A model generated the notes under the pieces. That model was given only the letters and a program-made list of their open reading frames with translations, had not been told where the DNA came from and did no database searches. From contig CAXXES010000001.1 of assembly GCA_963677175.2 (NCBI GenBank), positions 434,001-498,000 of the forward strand: a DNA stretch of 64,000 nucleotides. The letters run 5' to 3'. The DNA is from Sunxiuqinia sp963677175 (GTDB lineage: Bacteria > Bacteroidota > Bacteroidia > Bacteroidales > Prolixibacteraceae). Shown in pieces: positions 25,218 to 34,374 of this stretch. Each line of letters starts with the position of its first letter. Position 1 is the first letter of the stretch. The translations under genes and the position numbers were made by a program.

Positions 25218-27191
25218 ATGTTTCAGAAGATACAGTTAACCATATGGATTTTACTGGGTACGGTAAGCGTTTTATTTGCCCAGGGAGAATTGAGGAATTT
25301 TGGCGGTTTTAATGCTGAAAGCACCTTACAAAACAATGATAGTCTGGAGACAGACCAACACGAACATGGTAAACATATTCCGTCGTTCATTCGAAGTTGG
25401 GAACTAAAAAACTACGGCGCGCTCATAGAGGAAACAGAGGTGGATACCGCTCTGAATTTCTTTCACCTGTACAATCCCATCTACCAAAACAGCATCACCA
25501 ATACGTTTACCGGAAACTTGGGCGGAGCTTACCAGTCGAATAACTTTTTCAAACGTGAAGGCGATTCGGATTTTTACTTTTACCGGGCTTTCGACGTTTA
25601 TTCCAAATTTCCGTCCGATATCCGCTATTTCAACACCACAACACCTTATACACTGCTCGACTACAGCCAAAGTGAAAATAAGAATATTCAGAATGAAACC
25701 CGCTTCAATGTGTTTCACTCGCAGAATATCAACCGCGATTTTAATTTTGCTTTTCTTTACGACCAGTCGAAAGCCACCGGCCAATACCAGTACCAAGAAA
25801 ATAAGTACCATACCATTGGATTTTACTCCAGCTACGAGTCAAACAACTGGGTCTCGCATTTCAACCTGCTTTTTAACCGAATTCGGAACATGGAAAACGG
25901 CGGATTGACCGATAACAATCCGGGCTTAAATAAATACTCAGAAACCGACGTCTACATCGTCAACCTTCACGAAGCCAACGCCTCGATCAATAACAACACG
26001 ATTTTTTGGAACACCGAATACCGACTTGGAAAAACCATCGAGGTGGAAGATTCGTTGGGAAACATCATGGATAAATTTATTCCTCGCACCGGTTTTTTTT
26101 ATGAGGTGGAATATTCGGGCAACAAGAAAATCTACACGGATACCGATGAGGCATCTAACCGGCAATTTTACAAGAATACGTATATCGACTCGTTAGCTAC
26201 CAACGACACTATTGGTTATAACCGGCTGACCAATATCTTCCAGCTCCGGTTTTACGAGGCACCCGACCGAAAATATACATTTACCAAGCGAGCGTTCATC
26301 GGGCACGACCTCATCCGCATTAAAATGCCCGTTGACACCTTACTACAGAAATTCAAACATAGCAACACTTTTGTAGGTGGAGGAATCTCGCGCGACGAAG
26401 GCATTTTCTGGAAGTGGGGCGCCCAGGGGAAATTCTACCTGACAGGCTACCGGTCGGGCCAAACCGAATTGAGTGCCTTCATCTATAAACCTATCCGTAT
26501 TGGTAGCGATACGACGAGTCTGAAAATCTCCGGCGAATTGAACACCATCGTGCCCGATTATTTCGAGCAGCGATACAGCTCCAACCATTACGCTTGGAAT
26601 AATCGTTTCGACAACATCAACGAAATGATTATCAAATCAGAAATTCATTCACAAAAATACAAACTGACTCTGGGGGCCAACTACGCCTTGATTGGCAACT
26701 ATATTTACAACGATGCCGAAGCGCTGCCCCATCAGGGAAGTTCGGAATTGCTGGTGCTGTCGGCTTATCTGAATAAAACCATAGAGTCAAAGCATTGGCT
26801 GCTACGCGGACAGTTGCTTTGGCAAAAAGCCAACCAGGAACAATACTTGCACCTGCCCGATTTTAGTACCTACTTCAGCCTGAACTACAAAACCATCGTT
26901 TCTAAAGTTTTATACACGCAAATAGGAGCCGACGTTCGATACAACACCGAATTTCACGCAGATGCTTACGATCCAGCCACAGGGCGCTACTATTGGCAAA
27001 ATCAAGATAAAATTGGTAACTTTCCCTTCGTTGATGCCCACATCAACCTGAAACTAAAGCGTACCCGGTTATTTTTTCAATGGCTGAATGCCGCCTCGGG
27101 TTTTCTTGATGGCGGATTTTGGGCAGCACCGGATTACCCATTATACCGAAGAACATTCAGGCTTGGAGTGGCCTGGACCTTCTACGATTGA
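25218..27191 (+). CDS. Putative outer-membrane porin (Bacteroidota 'putative porin' family)
   Basis: About 657 residues from the ATG at 25218. An N-terminal signal peptide (hydrophobic LTIWILLGTVSVLFAQG, about 6-22) precedes a long beta-rich protein with alternating aromatic residues, and the C-terminus ends FRLGVAWTFYD with the terminal aromatic strand typical of outer-membrane barrels. It resembles the uncharacterised 'putative porin' family (PF14121-like). The substrate is unknown. The lytic transglycosylase gene follows after 20 bases, probably in the same transcript. Confidence 0.83.
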   Translation: MFQKIQLTIWILLGTVSVLFAQGELRNFGGFNAESTLQNNDSLETDQHEHGKHIPSFIRSWELKNYGALIEETEVDTALNFFHLYNPIYQNSITNTFTGNLGGAYQSNNFFKREGDSDFYFYRAFDVYSKFPSDIRYFNTTTPYTLLDYSQSENKNIQNETRFNVFHSQNINRDFNFAFLYDQSKATGQYQYQENKYHTIGFYSSYESNNWVSHFNLLFNRIRNMENGGLTDNNPGLNKYSETDVYIVNLHEANASINNNTIFWNTEYRLGKTIEVEDSLGNIMDKFIPRTGFFYEVEYSGNKKIYTDTDEASNRQFYKNTYIDSLATNDTIGYNRLTNIFQLRFYEAPDRKYTFTKRAFIGHDLIRIKMPVDTLLQKFKHSNTFVGGGISRDEGIFWKWGAQGKFYLTGYRSGQTELSAFIYKPIRIGSDTTSLKISGELNTIVPDYFEQRYSSNHYAWNNRFDNINEMIIKSEIHSQKYKLTLGANYALIGNYIYNDAEALPHQGSSELLVLSAYLNKTIESKHWLLRGQLLWQKANQEQYLHLPDFSTYFSLNYKTIVSKVLYTQIGADVRYNTEFHADAYDPATGRYYWQNQDKIGNFPFVDAHINLKLKRTRLFFQWLNAASGFLDGGFWAAPDYPLYRRTFRLGVAWTFYD

Positions 27192-27211
27192 CCGGGAGTT
27201 ACTAAACAAGT

Positions 27212-28645
27212 ATGAGAAAAAAACAGACATACATTCAGTTTATTTCGTTCGTTTTAGTCGTTCTGCTTTTTTCCTGTACTGGAAAAAAGGAAAAGAAAGA
27301 CGTTGACGCATCCGAAAAGAAAAACGACCTGACACGAATCATGAAATCGGGCCAATTACGGGCGGTGGTCGACTACAACTCAACCAACTATTTTATTTAC
27401 CGTGGAAAACCCATGGGCTTTAAGTATGAGTTGCTGAAACATCTGGCCGAAGATATGGGGGTCCAGCTGGAAATATCGGTCAGTAACAACTTGCAGGAGA
27501 CCTTCGAAGGACTTTATGATGATCACTACGATCTGGTTGCTAAAAACCTGACCATCACAAAAAAGCGCGATGAAACCATTGCTTTTACCCTTCCATTGGA
27601 ACAAACCCGGCAGGTGTTGGTGCAGCGAAAGCCCGAAAATTGGCGGAGCATGGGACGGTATGCCATTGAAGATTCGCTGATCCGAAACCAACTAGATTTG
27701 GCCGGAAAAACAATTTACATCCAAAAGAACACCGCCTATTACCGTCGTATGGTCAACCTCTCGGACGAAATAGGAGAAGAGATCGATATTGTGCAGGATT
27801 CGATTTACGGGGTGGAACAACTGGTTTCGATGGTAGCCAATGGCGAGATTGACTATACTGTATGTGACGAGAACGTTGCCAAAGTCAATCAAACGTTCTA
27901 CCCCAACCTCGACATTGCTACGCCAGTCAGTTTCCCACAAAATATTGCGTGGGCCGTGCGTAACGGTTCCGAAGAATGGCTGAAATACCTCAACAACTGG
28001 ATTCGAAACTTTCGGAAATCGACCACCTATGCAGTACTATATAATAAGTATTTCGAGAATAGCCGCTCCAGCACGATGGCTAGCAGCGGCTTCCATTCTA
28101 TCCGTGACGGCAACATATCGCCGTTTGATGAGCTCATTAAAGCTGTCGCCGACGAATTCGAACTGGACTGGCGTTTCCTGGCAGCCATGATCTACCGTGA
28201 ATCGCGGTTTGATCCGCAGGCTGAATCATGGGCTGGAGCCTACGGGTTGATGCAGATCATGCCCGAAACAGCCGATTTGGTTAGAATGAATGAATATGAA
28301 GATCCGGAACAAAATATCCGGGTTGGTGTGCGCCTTTTAGAATGGCTCGATAAGAACCTCCGCCCCGACGTGCCCGATTCGACCCAGCGGGTAAAGTTTA
28401 TGCTGGCGGCCTACAACGTGGGGCTGGGCCATGTGAAAGATGCCCAGCGCTTAGCTGAGAAATACAACAAAAACCCGGAAATTTGGGATGACAACGTGGA
28501 TTATTACATGCTGAATAAATCGGCTTCGAAATTCTATAAAGATCCGGTGGTGCATTGGGGCTATTGCCGGGGTGAAGAACCCTACAACTACGTGAACCGG
28601 GTGCTGGAAACTTACCGCGACTACCGGAATATTATTGCAGAGTAA
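27212..28645 (+). CDS. mltF: Membrane-bound lytic murein transglycosylase F-like lipoprotein
   Basis: 477 residues. A lipoprotein signal ends at LLFSC (Cys near 22). A periplasmic solute-binding-type domain follows (about 40-275), then a C-terminal SLT lysozyme-like domain (about 305-440) with the catalytic Glu in YRESRFDPQAESWAGAYGLM and the following QIMPETA. This two-domain order is that of MltF, which cleaves peptidoglycan glycan strands to make anhydromuropeptides. The gene converges with the NUDIX gene and the two overlap by 14 bases at their 3' ends. Confidence 0.93.
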   Translation: MRKKQTYIQFISFVLVVLLFSCTGKKEKKDVDASEKKNDLTRIMKSGQLRAVVDYNSTNYFIYRGKPMGFKYELLKHLAEDMGVQLEISVSNNLQETFEGLYDDHYDLVAKNLTITKKRDETIAFTLPLEQTRQVLVQRKPENWRSMGRYAIEDSLIRNQLDLAGKTIYIQKNTAYYRRMVNLSDEIGEEIDIVQDSIYGVEQLVSMVANGEIDYTVCDENVAKVNQTFYPNLDIATPVSFPQNIAWAVRNGSEEWLKYLNNWIRNFRKSTTYAVLYNKYFENSRSSTMASSGFHSIRDGNISPFDELIKAVADEFELDWRFLAAMIYRESRFDPQAESWAGAYGLMQIMPETADLVRMNEYEDPEQNIRVGVRLLEWLDKNLRPDVPDSTQRVKFMLAAYNVGLGHVKDAQRLAEKYNKNPEIWDDNVDYYMLNKSASKFYKDPVVHWGYCRGEEPYNYVNRVLETYRDYRNIIAE

Positions 28646-29267
28646 GGCTACCTTCTTTCAGCAGTTCAAAAAACTCGGCTAAAATCATGGCGGTGGCTCC
28701 CCAAATAATTTCACCGTCCTGTGGATAATAAGGTACCATTAGTCGCCCCTTGATGGTGTCCATCTCGGCATGGGCAATTCGCTCCTCCTGCAAAAAATCC
28801 TGTACCGGAAGCAGGATCAATTTTTCAGCCTCTGCCGCGTTCAAAACAAACTCAGGCTTATAATCGACCCACCCCACGTAAGGAAAAATGGTATAGCCAC
28901 TGACGGGAATAAACAACTGCGATAGCATGCCCAACAAACGAACATCGAGTGGAGAAATGCCTACTTCTTCCTGGGCTTCGCGCATGGCGGTCAGCTCCGG
29001 GCTTTCGCCTTCTTCAATTCGCCCGCCCGGAAAACTGATTTGTCCCGGATGGTTTTTCATATTTGGGTTGCGGCGAGTCAGGCAGGTATAAATCCGTCCT
29101 TCGTGCGGAAACAACAACAGCAGCACGCTGCCATACTTTACGTCAGTCACTTCGTCGAAATCGGCCGACAGCTTGCGACCCGGTGGAAGCATTTTACGGT
29201 GAGCCTTTTCGCCCGGCAAGTCGCCTTTTAGTAATTGTTGGATATGTTCTATCAATTCATCTTCCAT
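28632..29267 (-). CDS. NUDIX hydrolase, CoA-pyrophosphatase type
   Basis: A 211-residue enzyme with the NUDIX box GRIEEGESPELTAMREAQEE (about 100-119) followed by VG. Just before it LTRRNPNMKNHPGQISFPGG is the UPF0035/NuCoA signature, indicating hydrolysis of coenzyme A or related dinucleotides. Length fits NudL-like proteins. It converges with mltF. Nine bases before its start codon lies copy D of the dispersed element. Confidence 0.9.
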   Translation of the reverse strand: MEDELIEHIQQLLKGDLPGEKAHRKMLPPGRKLSADFDEVTDVKYGSVLLLLFPHEGRIYTCLTRRNPNMKNHPGQISFPGGRIEEGESPELTAMREAQEEVGISPLDVRLLGMLSQLFIPVSGYTIFPYVGWVDYKPEFVLNAAEAEKLILLPVQDFLQEERIAHAEMDTIKGRLMVPYYPQDGEIIWGATAMILAEFFELLKEGSLTLQ

Positions 29268-29276
29268 GTCAACTAT

Positions 29277-29364
29277 GGTCTCCGACCTATTTATTGCTTT
29301 TTTGTTCGCTTTTACCTCAGCGTATTCAAGGGACTAAGGACGACATTAATTTCTCGCCGTACCT
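29277..29364. repeat. Dispersed ~90-bp element, copy D (diverged)
   Basis: It starts GGTCtccGACCTATTTATT and keeps TTCGCTTTTA, GACTAAGGACGACATTAA and TTCTCGC in the order of copies A and B. As in copy C, the hairpin end faces the start codon of a minus-strand gene, here the NUDIX hydrolase, at nine bases. Confidence 0.5.
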
Positions 29365-29501
29365 ATATAAAAAAGTTGTAGGCAAAAAGTTCTACAAATA
29401 AATAACCTGGCGCTAAAATAGGGTGGGCTATGTATTAGAGATTTGCTGAAAACCTCTCGAAGTGCTTGTGTAGGTCAGGATTCTCCTGTATAGATTTGTG
29501 T

Positions 29502-29572
29502 AATCCGTGCTATTCGTGGACCAACAACCGAATGAACGCAGGTCATGAGTTATCCATTCGTGAATCCGTGGC
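29502..29572. repeat. Remnants of the GCCACGGATnCACGAAT terminal repeat
   Basis: ATTCGTGAATCCGTGGC (29556-29572) and the AATCCGTGCTATTCGTGG stretch near 29502 match the ends of the elements arrayed at 31-32.3 kb. The internal sequence is not alignable by eye, so these are solo ends or decayed copies. The rest of 29365-29615 shows no gene. Confidence 0.45.
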
Positions 29573-29621
29573 TTATTATTCGATGTTAATGCCCTGATCC
29601 AAATATTAGTTTGCTTTGGAG

Positions 29622-29652
29622 GTTGCAGGCTTGACACTTCTTTTTAATTTTG
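29622..29652 (+). promoter_or_regulatory. Promoter of the ABC permease gene
   Basis: GTTG (29622-29625), a 19-base spacer and TAATTTTG (29645-29652) give a good Bacteroidota -33/-7 pair, 23 bases before the start codon. Confidence 0.6.
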
Positions 29653-29675
29653 GGGATTGTCATCAATTCATCTTC

Positions 29676-30926
29676 ATGAACACAGAGTTATTTATAGCAC
29701 GTCGATTGTTCTCGTCGAAAGACCGGAGCCAGAAAATGTCGCGGCGCATTGTTCGCCTGGCGGTAGCTGGCATCAGCCTGGGCATGATGGTGATGATTCT
29801 GGCTGTGGCGATTGTGACTGGTTTTCAGCGCGAGATTGAAGACAAAGTGAATGGCTTTGCGGCTCATCTGCAAGTGGTGAATTACGACAGCAACTTTTCG
29901 TATCAAACCGAATTGATCAACAGCCGGCAGCCTTTTCTGGACGAGCTGAAAGCCATGCCCGAGGTGAAACATGTGCAGCAGTTTATTACCAAGCCGGGTA
30001 TGATTCGCACCGAAGAAGCCATTCAGGGTATGGTGCTGAAAGGGGTTGCCCCGGATTTCGACTGGACCTTCTTCGAAAAAAACAAAGTAGCCGGACAACA
30101 GATTCCGCTTGATTCGTCGCGAACCAACCAGGTGTGGATCTCAGAACAGGTGTCGAAGCTGTTGAAACTTACCCTCGGCGACTCGTTTCGCATGTATTTC
30201 CTGAATGAAAATGAACGCACACCCCGCATCCGACAGTTTGAGGTTGGCGGCATTTACCGGACTGGATTGGAAGAGTTCGACCAGATGTTTATGCTGATTG
30301 ACATCCGGCACCTGCAAAGCCTGAACTCCTGGGAGGAAGATGAAATCAGCGGTTTCGAAATTTTCATCAATGATTTGGATAAGGTGGACGCCATGGAATA
30401 CCAGGTGCGCAACCTGCTTTTAGCCAACCTGACCGACAACGAATCACTGTTGCGGGTGATCAACATCAAGCGGAAGTTTCCACATATTTTCGACTGGCTT
30501 AACCTGCTCGATATGAATGTGTGGATCATTCTACTGCTGATGGTCTTGGTGGCTGGTTTTAACATGGTTTCGGGCTTGCTTGTCATTATTTTGGAGCGTA
30601 CCCAAATGATTGGTGTGCTCAAGTCGCTGGGCGCGGCCAATGTCAATGTCCGCAAGATTTTTCTGTATTTGTCGGTTCTTTTGATTGGGCAAGGCTTGCT
30701 GTGGGGCAATTTGTTGGGACTGGCGCTTGGGCTGGCACAGCATTACTTCGAAATTATTCACCTCGATCCCACGTCCTATTATGTCGATACTGTTCCAGTG
30801 AATATTTCCATTCTGCACCTGGTACTTTTAAATATCGGGGCTTTGGTTGTCACCACCTTTATGTTGCTTGGCCCTTCGTATTTTGTTAGCCGCATATCGC
30901 CCGAAAAAACCATCCGGTTCGAATAA
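29676..30926 (+). CDS. LolC/LolE-like ABC transporter permease (FtsX family)
   Basis: About 416 residues from the ATG at 29676, with the promoter just upstream. The N-terminal transmembrane helix (RLAVAGISLGMMVMILAVAIV, about 27-47, split here as two overlapping parts) is followed by a periplasmic domain (about 50-265) and three C-terminal helices of the FtsX fold with ERTQMIGVLKSLGA, the ATPase coupling region. This is the layout of LolC/E lipoprotein-release permeases. No ATPase gene is adjacent. The stop codon falls at the edge of the first repeat of the array. Confidence 0.87.
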   Translation: MNTELFIARRLFSSKDRSQKMSRRIVRLAVAGISLGMMVMILAVAIVTGFQREIEDKVNGFAAHLQVVNYDSNFSYQTELINSRQPFLDELKAMPEVKHVQQFITKPGMIRTEEAIQGMVLKGVAPDFDWTFFEKNKVAGQQIPLDSSRTNQVWISEQVSKLLKLTLGDSFRMYFLNENERTPRIRQFEVGGIYRTGLEEFDQMFMLIDIRHLQSLNSWEEDEISGFEIFINDLDKVDAMEYQVRNLLLANLTDNESLLRVINIKRKFPHIFDWLNLLDMNVWIILLLMVLVAGFNMVSGLLVIILERTQMIGVLKSLGAANVNVRKIFLYLSVLLIGQGLLWGNLLGLALGLAQHYFEIIHLDPTSYYVDTVPVNISILHLVLLNIGALVVTTFMLLGPSYFVSRISPEKTIRFE

Positions 30927-31657
30927 TTGTATTAAATCAGAATTCCAAGATGAGGATAAAGCCCGCTTACAGCGTCTTATTAGAACAGAATGCCTCCAAT
31001 CCTCATTCGTGCATTCGTGGCATCTTATACTCGACAAATAAAACGAAGATTCGCTCTGAATATTGAGCCACGGATACACGAATAATTGTATTAAATCAGA
31101 ATTCCAAGATGAGGATAAAGCCCGCTTACAGCGCCTTATTTGAACAGAATACTCCAATCTTCATTCGTGCATTCGTGGCATCTTATACACGACAAAGAAA
31201 ACCATGATTCGCTCTGAATATTGAGCCACGGATGCACGAATAATTGTATTAAATCAGAATTCCAAGATGAGGATAAAGCCCACTTGCAGCACCTTACTTA
31301 GAACAGAATGCCTCCAATCTTCATTCGTGCATTCGTGGCATCTTATACTCGACAAATAAAACGAAGATTCGCTCTGAATATTGAGCCACGGATACACGAA
31401 TAATTGTATTAAATCAGAATTCCAAGATGAGGATAAAGCCCGCTTACAGCGCCTTATTTGAACAGAATACTCCAATCTTCATTCGTGCATTCGTGGCATC
31501 TTATACACGACAAAGAAAACCATGATTCGCTCTGAATATTGAGCCACGGATGCACGAATAATTGTATTAAATCAGAATTCCAAGATGAGGATAAAGCCCA
31601 CTTGCAGCACCTTACTTAGAACAGAATGCCTCCAATCTTCATTCGTGCATTCGTGGC
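30920..31657. repeat. Array of five MITE-like elements with 17-bp inverted ends
   Basis: Elements of 113-115 bp lie at 31067-31179, 31225-31339, 31385-31497 and 31543-31657, with a first copy lacking its left end at 30920-31021. Each starts with GCCACGGATnCACGAAT and ends with ATTCGTGCATTCGTGGC, an inverted repeat pairing at 15-16 of 17 bases, with AT-rich linkers of about 45 bases. The period is 158-160 bp. By eye, copies 2 and 4 are identical, and copies 3 and 5 are identical up to the end of copy 5. A 318-bp dimer has therefore been duplicated. No transposase. Confidence 0.85.
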
Positions 31658-31699
31658 ATCCTTAATGGATGATTTACTCCAGATTTTTTCAATTTGTAG

Positions 31700-32074
31700 T
31701 TATCTTACAATCCGTTTGTAATTCAGATCAAACTCTCCAAAATTGGCGATAAGCGCGAGCTTATTGTCCGAAACAGTCAGGTAATTAATCGCCATCGCAA
31801 TAAACTCATCCGTCATCCTGGAAACCGCTTTAACCTCCAAAATAATCTTGTCATAGACAACAAAGTCTGCATAAAACTTATGAGGAAGAATAATTCCTTT
31901 GTAGTTGACCTCATACTTCTTTTCACGCTCAAATGGAATACGTGCTTTCGAAAATTCATACTCTAAAGCATCTTTATACACAATCTCCAGAAATCCTGGT
32001 CCAAGCTGATTATGAACCTCCATACAGATTCCAATTAACTCATAACTCTCATTTCTATAAATCAGATTTGACAT
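31700..32074 (-). CDS. GxxExxY protein
   Basis: A 124-residue protein of the GxxExxY family (TIGR04256-type). The name-giving motif is GFLEIVY (27-33), preceded by the typical VHNQLGPG. ADFVVYDKIILEVKAV (around 69-84) supplies the D...ExK pattern of the PD-(D/E)xK nuclease fold. Function is unknown, and no partner gene is present. It stands alone between the fifth and sixth copies of the GCCACGGAT element, in the position the repeat linker would occupy. Confidence 0.9.
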   Translation of the reverse strand: MSNLIYRNESYELIGICMEVHNQLGPGFLEIVYKDALEYEFSKARIPFEREKKYEVNYKGIILPHKFYADFVVYDKIILEVKAVSRMTDEFIAMAINYLTVSDNKLALIANFGEFDLNYKRIVR

Positions 32075-32188
32075 ACACCAACAAAAATAAGGATCCTTAA
32101 CTATATTCCCTGCAATTTATAACTAATCGGCAAAACGGTAGTAACCCATAAGAGTTAAAATGGCGAAACCAATGGTTTTGAATATTGA

Positions 32189-32302
32189 GCCACGGATACA
32201 CGAATAATTGTATTAAATCAGAATTCCAAGATGAGGTTAAAGCCCGCTTACAACGCCTTATTTGAACAGAATGCTTCCAATCTTCATTCGTGCATTCGCG
32301 GC
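32189..32302. repeat. Sixth copy of the MITE-like element
   Basis: A 114-bp copy (GCCACGGATACACGAAT to ATTCGTGCATTCGCGGC) beyond the GxxExxY gene, in the same orientation as the array. It is more diverged (one change in the right end, a few inside). The preceding TGAATATTGA (32179-32188) is the linker tail also found before other copies. Confidence 0.8.
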
Positions 32303-32404
32303 ATCTTCCTTCCTTTTCGCCTGTATTCGAATTCGTAAGTTCTTTCCTTATGAATATTTACAGCTCAAAAATTCTTATCCAACAACAATAGATGCACTTG
32401 AGGA

Positions 32405-33391
32405 TTAAGCCTCCGCCCGGTTTACAAAAGGCAGGATGAGCAAGGAGATGAGTCCAAGCAGAATCATCATGGACATCATGGACGTGTGGGCCAGCAGGGC
32501 AAACACCATGCCGTCAGACTTATCGATGCCATACACCAACAAGGCCTGAACCACCATAAAATGCCACGCGCCAATGCCTCCCTGTACTGGTGCCACCATG
32601 CCATAGCTTCCCAACACAAAAGCCGTTAAGCCGGCAATGGCGGGCAGGTGCGAAGTAAAATCGAACGAAAAGAAAATCACATACAGCATGAGGTAATACA
32701 TCAGCCAGATAAACACCGAATGCAAAATAAATGCCCACTTGTTTTTCATGTGCCTTAAGGTTTTCAATCCTTCAGCAAAGTTTTTGAGTACATTGCGAAT
32801 TTTCCCCAATGCCGCGGTTCGCATCATTCGCTTCCAGAAATAAGCAACCAAAGCGATAACCAGTATAAATACCAAGATAGACCAAGGCGAATGAATCAGC
32901 TGATTGAATTGTTCGTTCACTTCCGGGTTGTTATCTAAAAACTGAACCACCTGCCCAAACTGCCCCACAACAATAACCACTGTAAACAAAAGCAGCATAA
33001 TCACATCGACAATCCGCTCCACAACCACGGTTCCAATCAACTGGGTGAACGACATTTTTTCGTATTGGGCCAGCACCCCACAACGCGAAATTTCTCCCAT
33101 TCGCGGAAAAACCAGGTTCATCAGATAACCAACCATTACCGCCAAAAAAGTATTTAGCGTACGCGGCGTTTTGCCCAAGGGTTCAATCATCAAATTCCAA
33201 CGCATGGTACGGCTAATGTGGCTAAGCAATCCCAAAAAAAGGGACAGCAGCACCCACCAGTAATTCACGTCATTTTTTAAGATTGATTTTAGCCGGTCAA
33301 CATCCTGATCTTTGTAAACCAACCAAAACAAGAGGAGGCCTAAAGCTAAAAAAGCAAGAAATTTTAGGGTCTTTACAATTTTTGGGTTCAA
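32405..33391 (-). CDS. Flippase-like integral membrane protein (UPF0104/LPG-synthase TM family)
   Basis: A 328-residue protein with about eight transmembrane helices. It has the family pattern with SRTMRWNLMIEPLG after helix 2, YLMNLVFPRMGEISRCGVL, VVVERIVDVIMLLL, and APVQGGIGAWHFMVVQALLV near the C-terminus. This is the lysylphosphatidylglycerol-synthase transmembrane/AglD-like family without the synthase domain, usually annotated as a flippase-like protein. Substrate is unknown. It diverges from rsmA. Confidence 0.88.
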   Translation of the reverse strand: MNPKIVKTLKFLAFLALGLLLFWLVYKDQDVDRLKSILKNDVNYWWVLLSLFLGLLSHISRTMRWNLMIEPLGKTPRTLNTFLAVMVGYLMNLVFPRMGEISRCGVLAQYEKMSFTQLIGTVVVERIVDVIMLLLFTVVIVVGQFGQVVQFLDNNPEVNEQFNQLIHSPWSILVFILVIALVAYFWKRMMRTAALGKIRNVLKNFAEGLKTLRHMKNKWAFILHSVFIWLMYYLMLYVIFFSFDFTSHLPAIAGLTAFVLGSYGMVAPVQGGIGAWHFMVVQALLVYGIDKSDGMVFALLAHTSMMSMMILLGLISLLILPFVNRAEA

Positions 33392-33474
33392 AGCAAACTT
33401 GTTAGTTTCTGAAATTACGCTATTTTTAAGATCGAATTTAGCGACACTTCCTATTTTTATATAAGTACTTTATT

Positions 33475-33482
33475 ACATTTGC
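33475..33482 (+). promoter_or_regulatory. -7 promoter box of rsmA
   Basis: TACATTTG fits TAnnTTTG and lies 105 bases before the rsmA start codon, giving a leader of about 100 bases. Confidence 0.45.
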
Positions 33483-33587
33483 ACGCCTTAAAAACGGCAA
33501 GTTTTGCACACAAAAATAGATATTTGTTTGAATTCGCCTCGTTTTTTAACAACATATCTCACATTCAAAACAGAGAGAACAATACGA

Positions 33588-34364
33588 ATGATCAACGTCA
33601 GAGCAAAAAAGAACCTGGGACAGCATTTCTTAAATGATAAGAATATTGCACTGAAAATTGTTGACAGCCTGCAAGCTGACAACATCAAACACGTGCTGGA
33701 AGTTGGTCCGGGAATGGGTGTTCTCACACAATTTTTATTGCAGAAGAAAAATTATCAAACCACAGTGGTTGAAATTGACCGCGAATCGGTAAAATACCTC
33801 CAAGTGCACTTTCCGGAACTGGAAGAACGGATTATTTCAAGGGATTTTCTAAAGATGGATTTGAGCGCGTATTTTAGCGAACCATTTGCCATCATCGGCA
33901 ATTTCCCCTATAACATTTCATCACAAATTTTCTTTAAGGTGCTGGAGTACCGTGATCAGATTACTGAAGTTGTGGGCATGATTCAGAAAGAAGTAGCCGA
34001 ACGCATTGCCACCGGACCGGGAAGCAAAACTTACGGAATCCTGAGTGTTTTTCTTCAGGCTTTTTACGATATCGACTATTTATTCACCGTGCACGAAAAT
34101 GTTTTCATTCCCCCGCCAAAGGTCAAATCCGGGGTTATTCGCTTACGCCGAAACCAAACCAAAGCGCTGGACTGCAACGAGAAACTATTTTTTCAGTTAG
34201 TGAAAGCCGGCTTCGGTCAAAGGCGCAAAATGCTCCGCAGCTCCGTTAAATCTTTCATTCGTGACGAGGAACTGAAACAAGATCCCATTTTTTCTAAACG
34301 TCCCGAGCAGTTAAGTGTTAATGAGTTTGAACGTTTAACCCGGCTGATTGAAGGTCAGTCATAA
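33588..34364 (+). CDS. rsmA: 16S rRNA dimethyladenosine transferase
   Basis: KsgA/RsmA dimethylates two adjacent adenines in the 3' terminal helix of 16S rRNA during 30S assembly. About 258 residues from the ATG at 33588 (MINVRAKKNLGQHFL); the upstream in-frame extension is unlike the family. VGPGMGVLTQFLL is SAM motif I, EIDRES motif II, and NFPYNISSQI the catalytic N(L/F)PY motif. mgtE follows after ten bases. Confidence 0.95.
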   Translation: MINVRAKKNLGQHFLNDKNIALKIVDSLQADNIKHVLEVGPGMGVLTQFLLQKKNYQTTVVEIDRESVKYLQVHFPELEERIISRDFLKMDLSAYFSEPFAIIGNFPYNISSQIFFKVLEYRDQITEVVGMIQKEVAERIATGPGSKTYGILSVFLQAFYDIDYLFTVHENVFIPPPKVKSGVIRLRRNQTKALDCNEKLFFQLVKAGFGQRRKMLRSSVKSFIRDEELKQDPIFSKRPEQLSVNEFERLTRLIEGQS

Positions 34365-34374
34365 AACCAGAACC

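Noticed and set aside
30828..31475. Repeated short frames on the minus strand of the element array
   Set aside because: The same peptide recurs only because the DNA repeats; frames start and stop at linkers and lack ribosome-binding sites.
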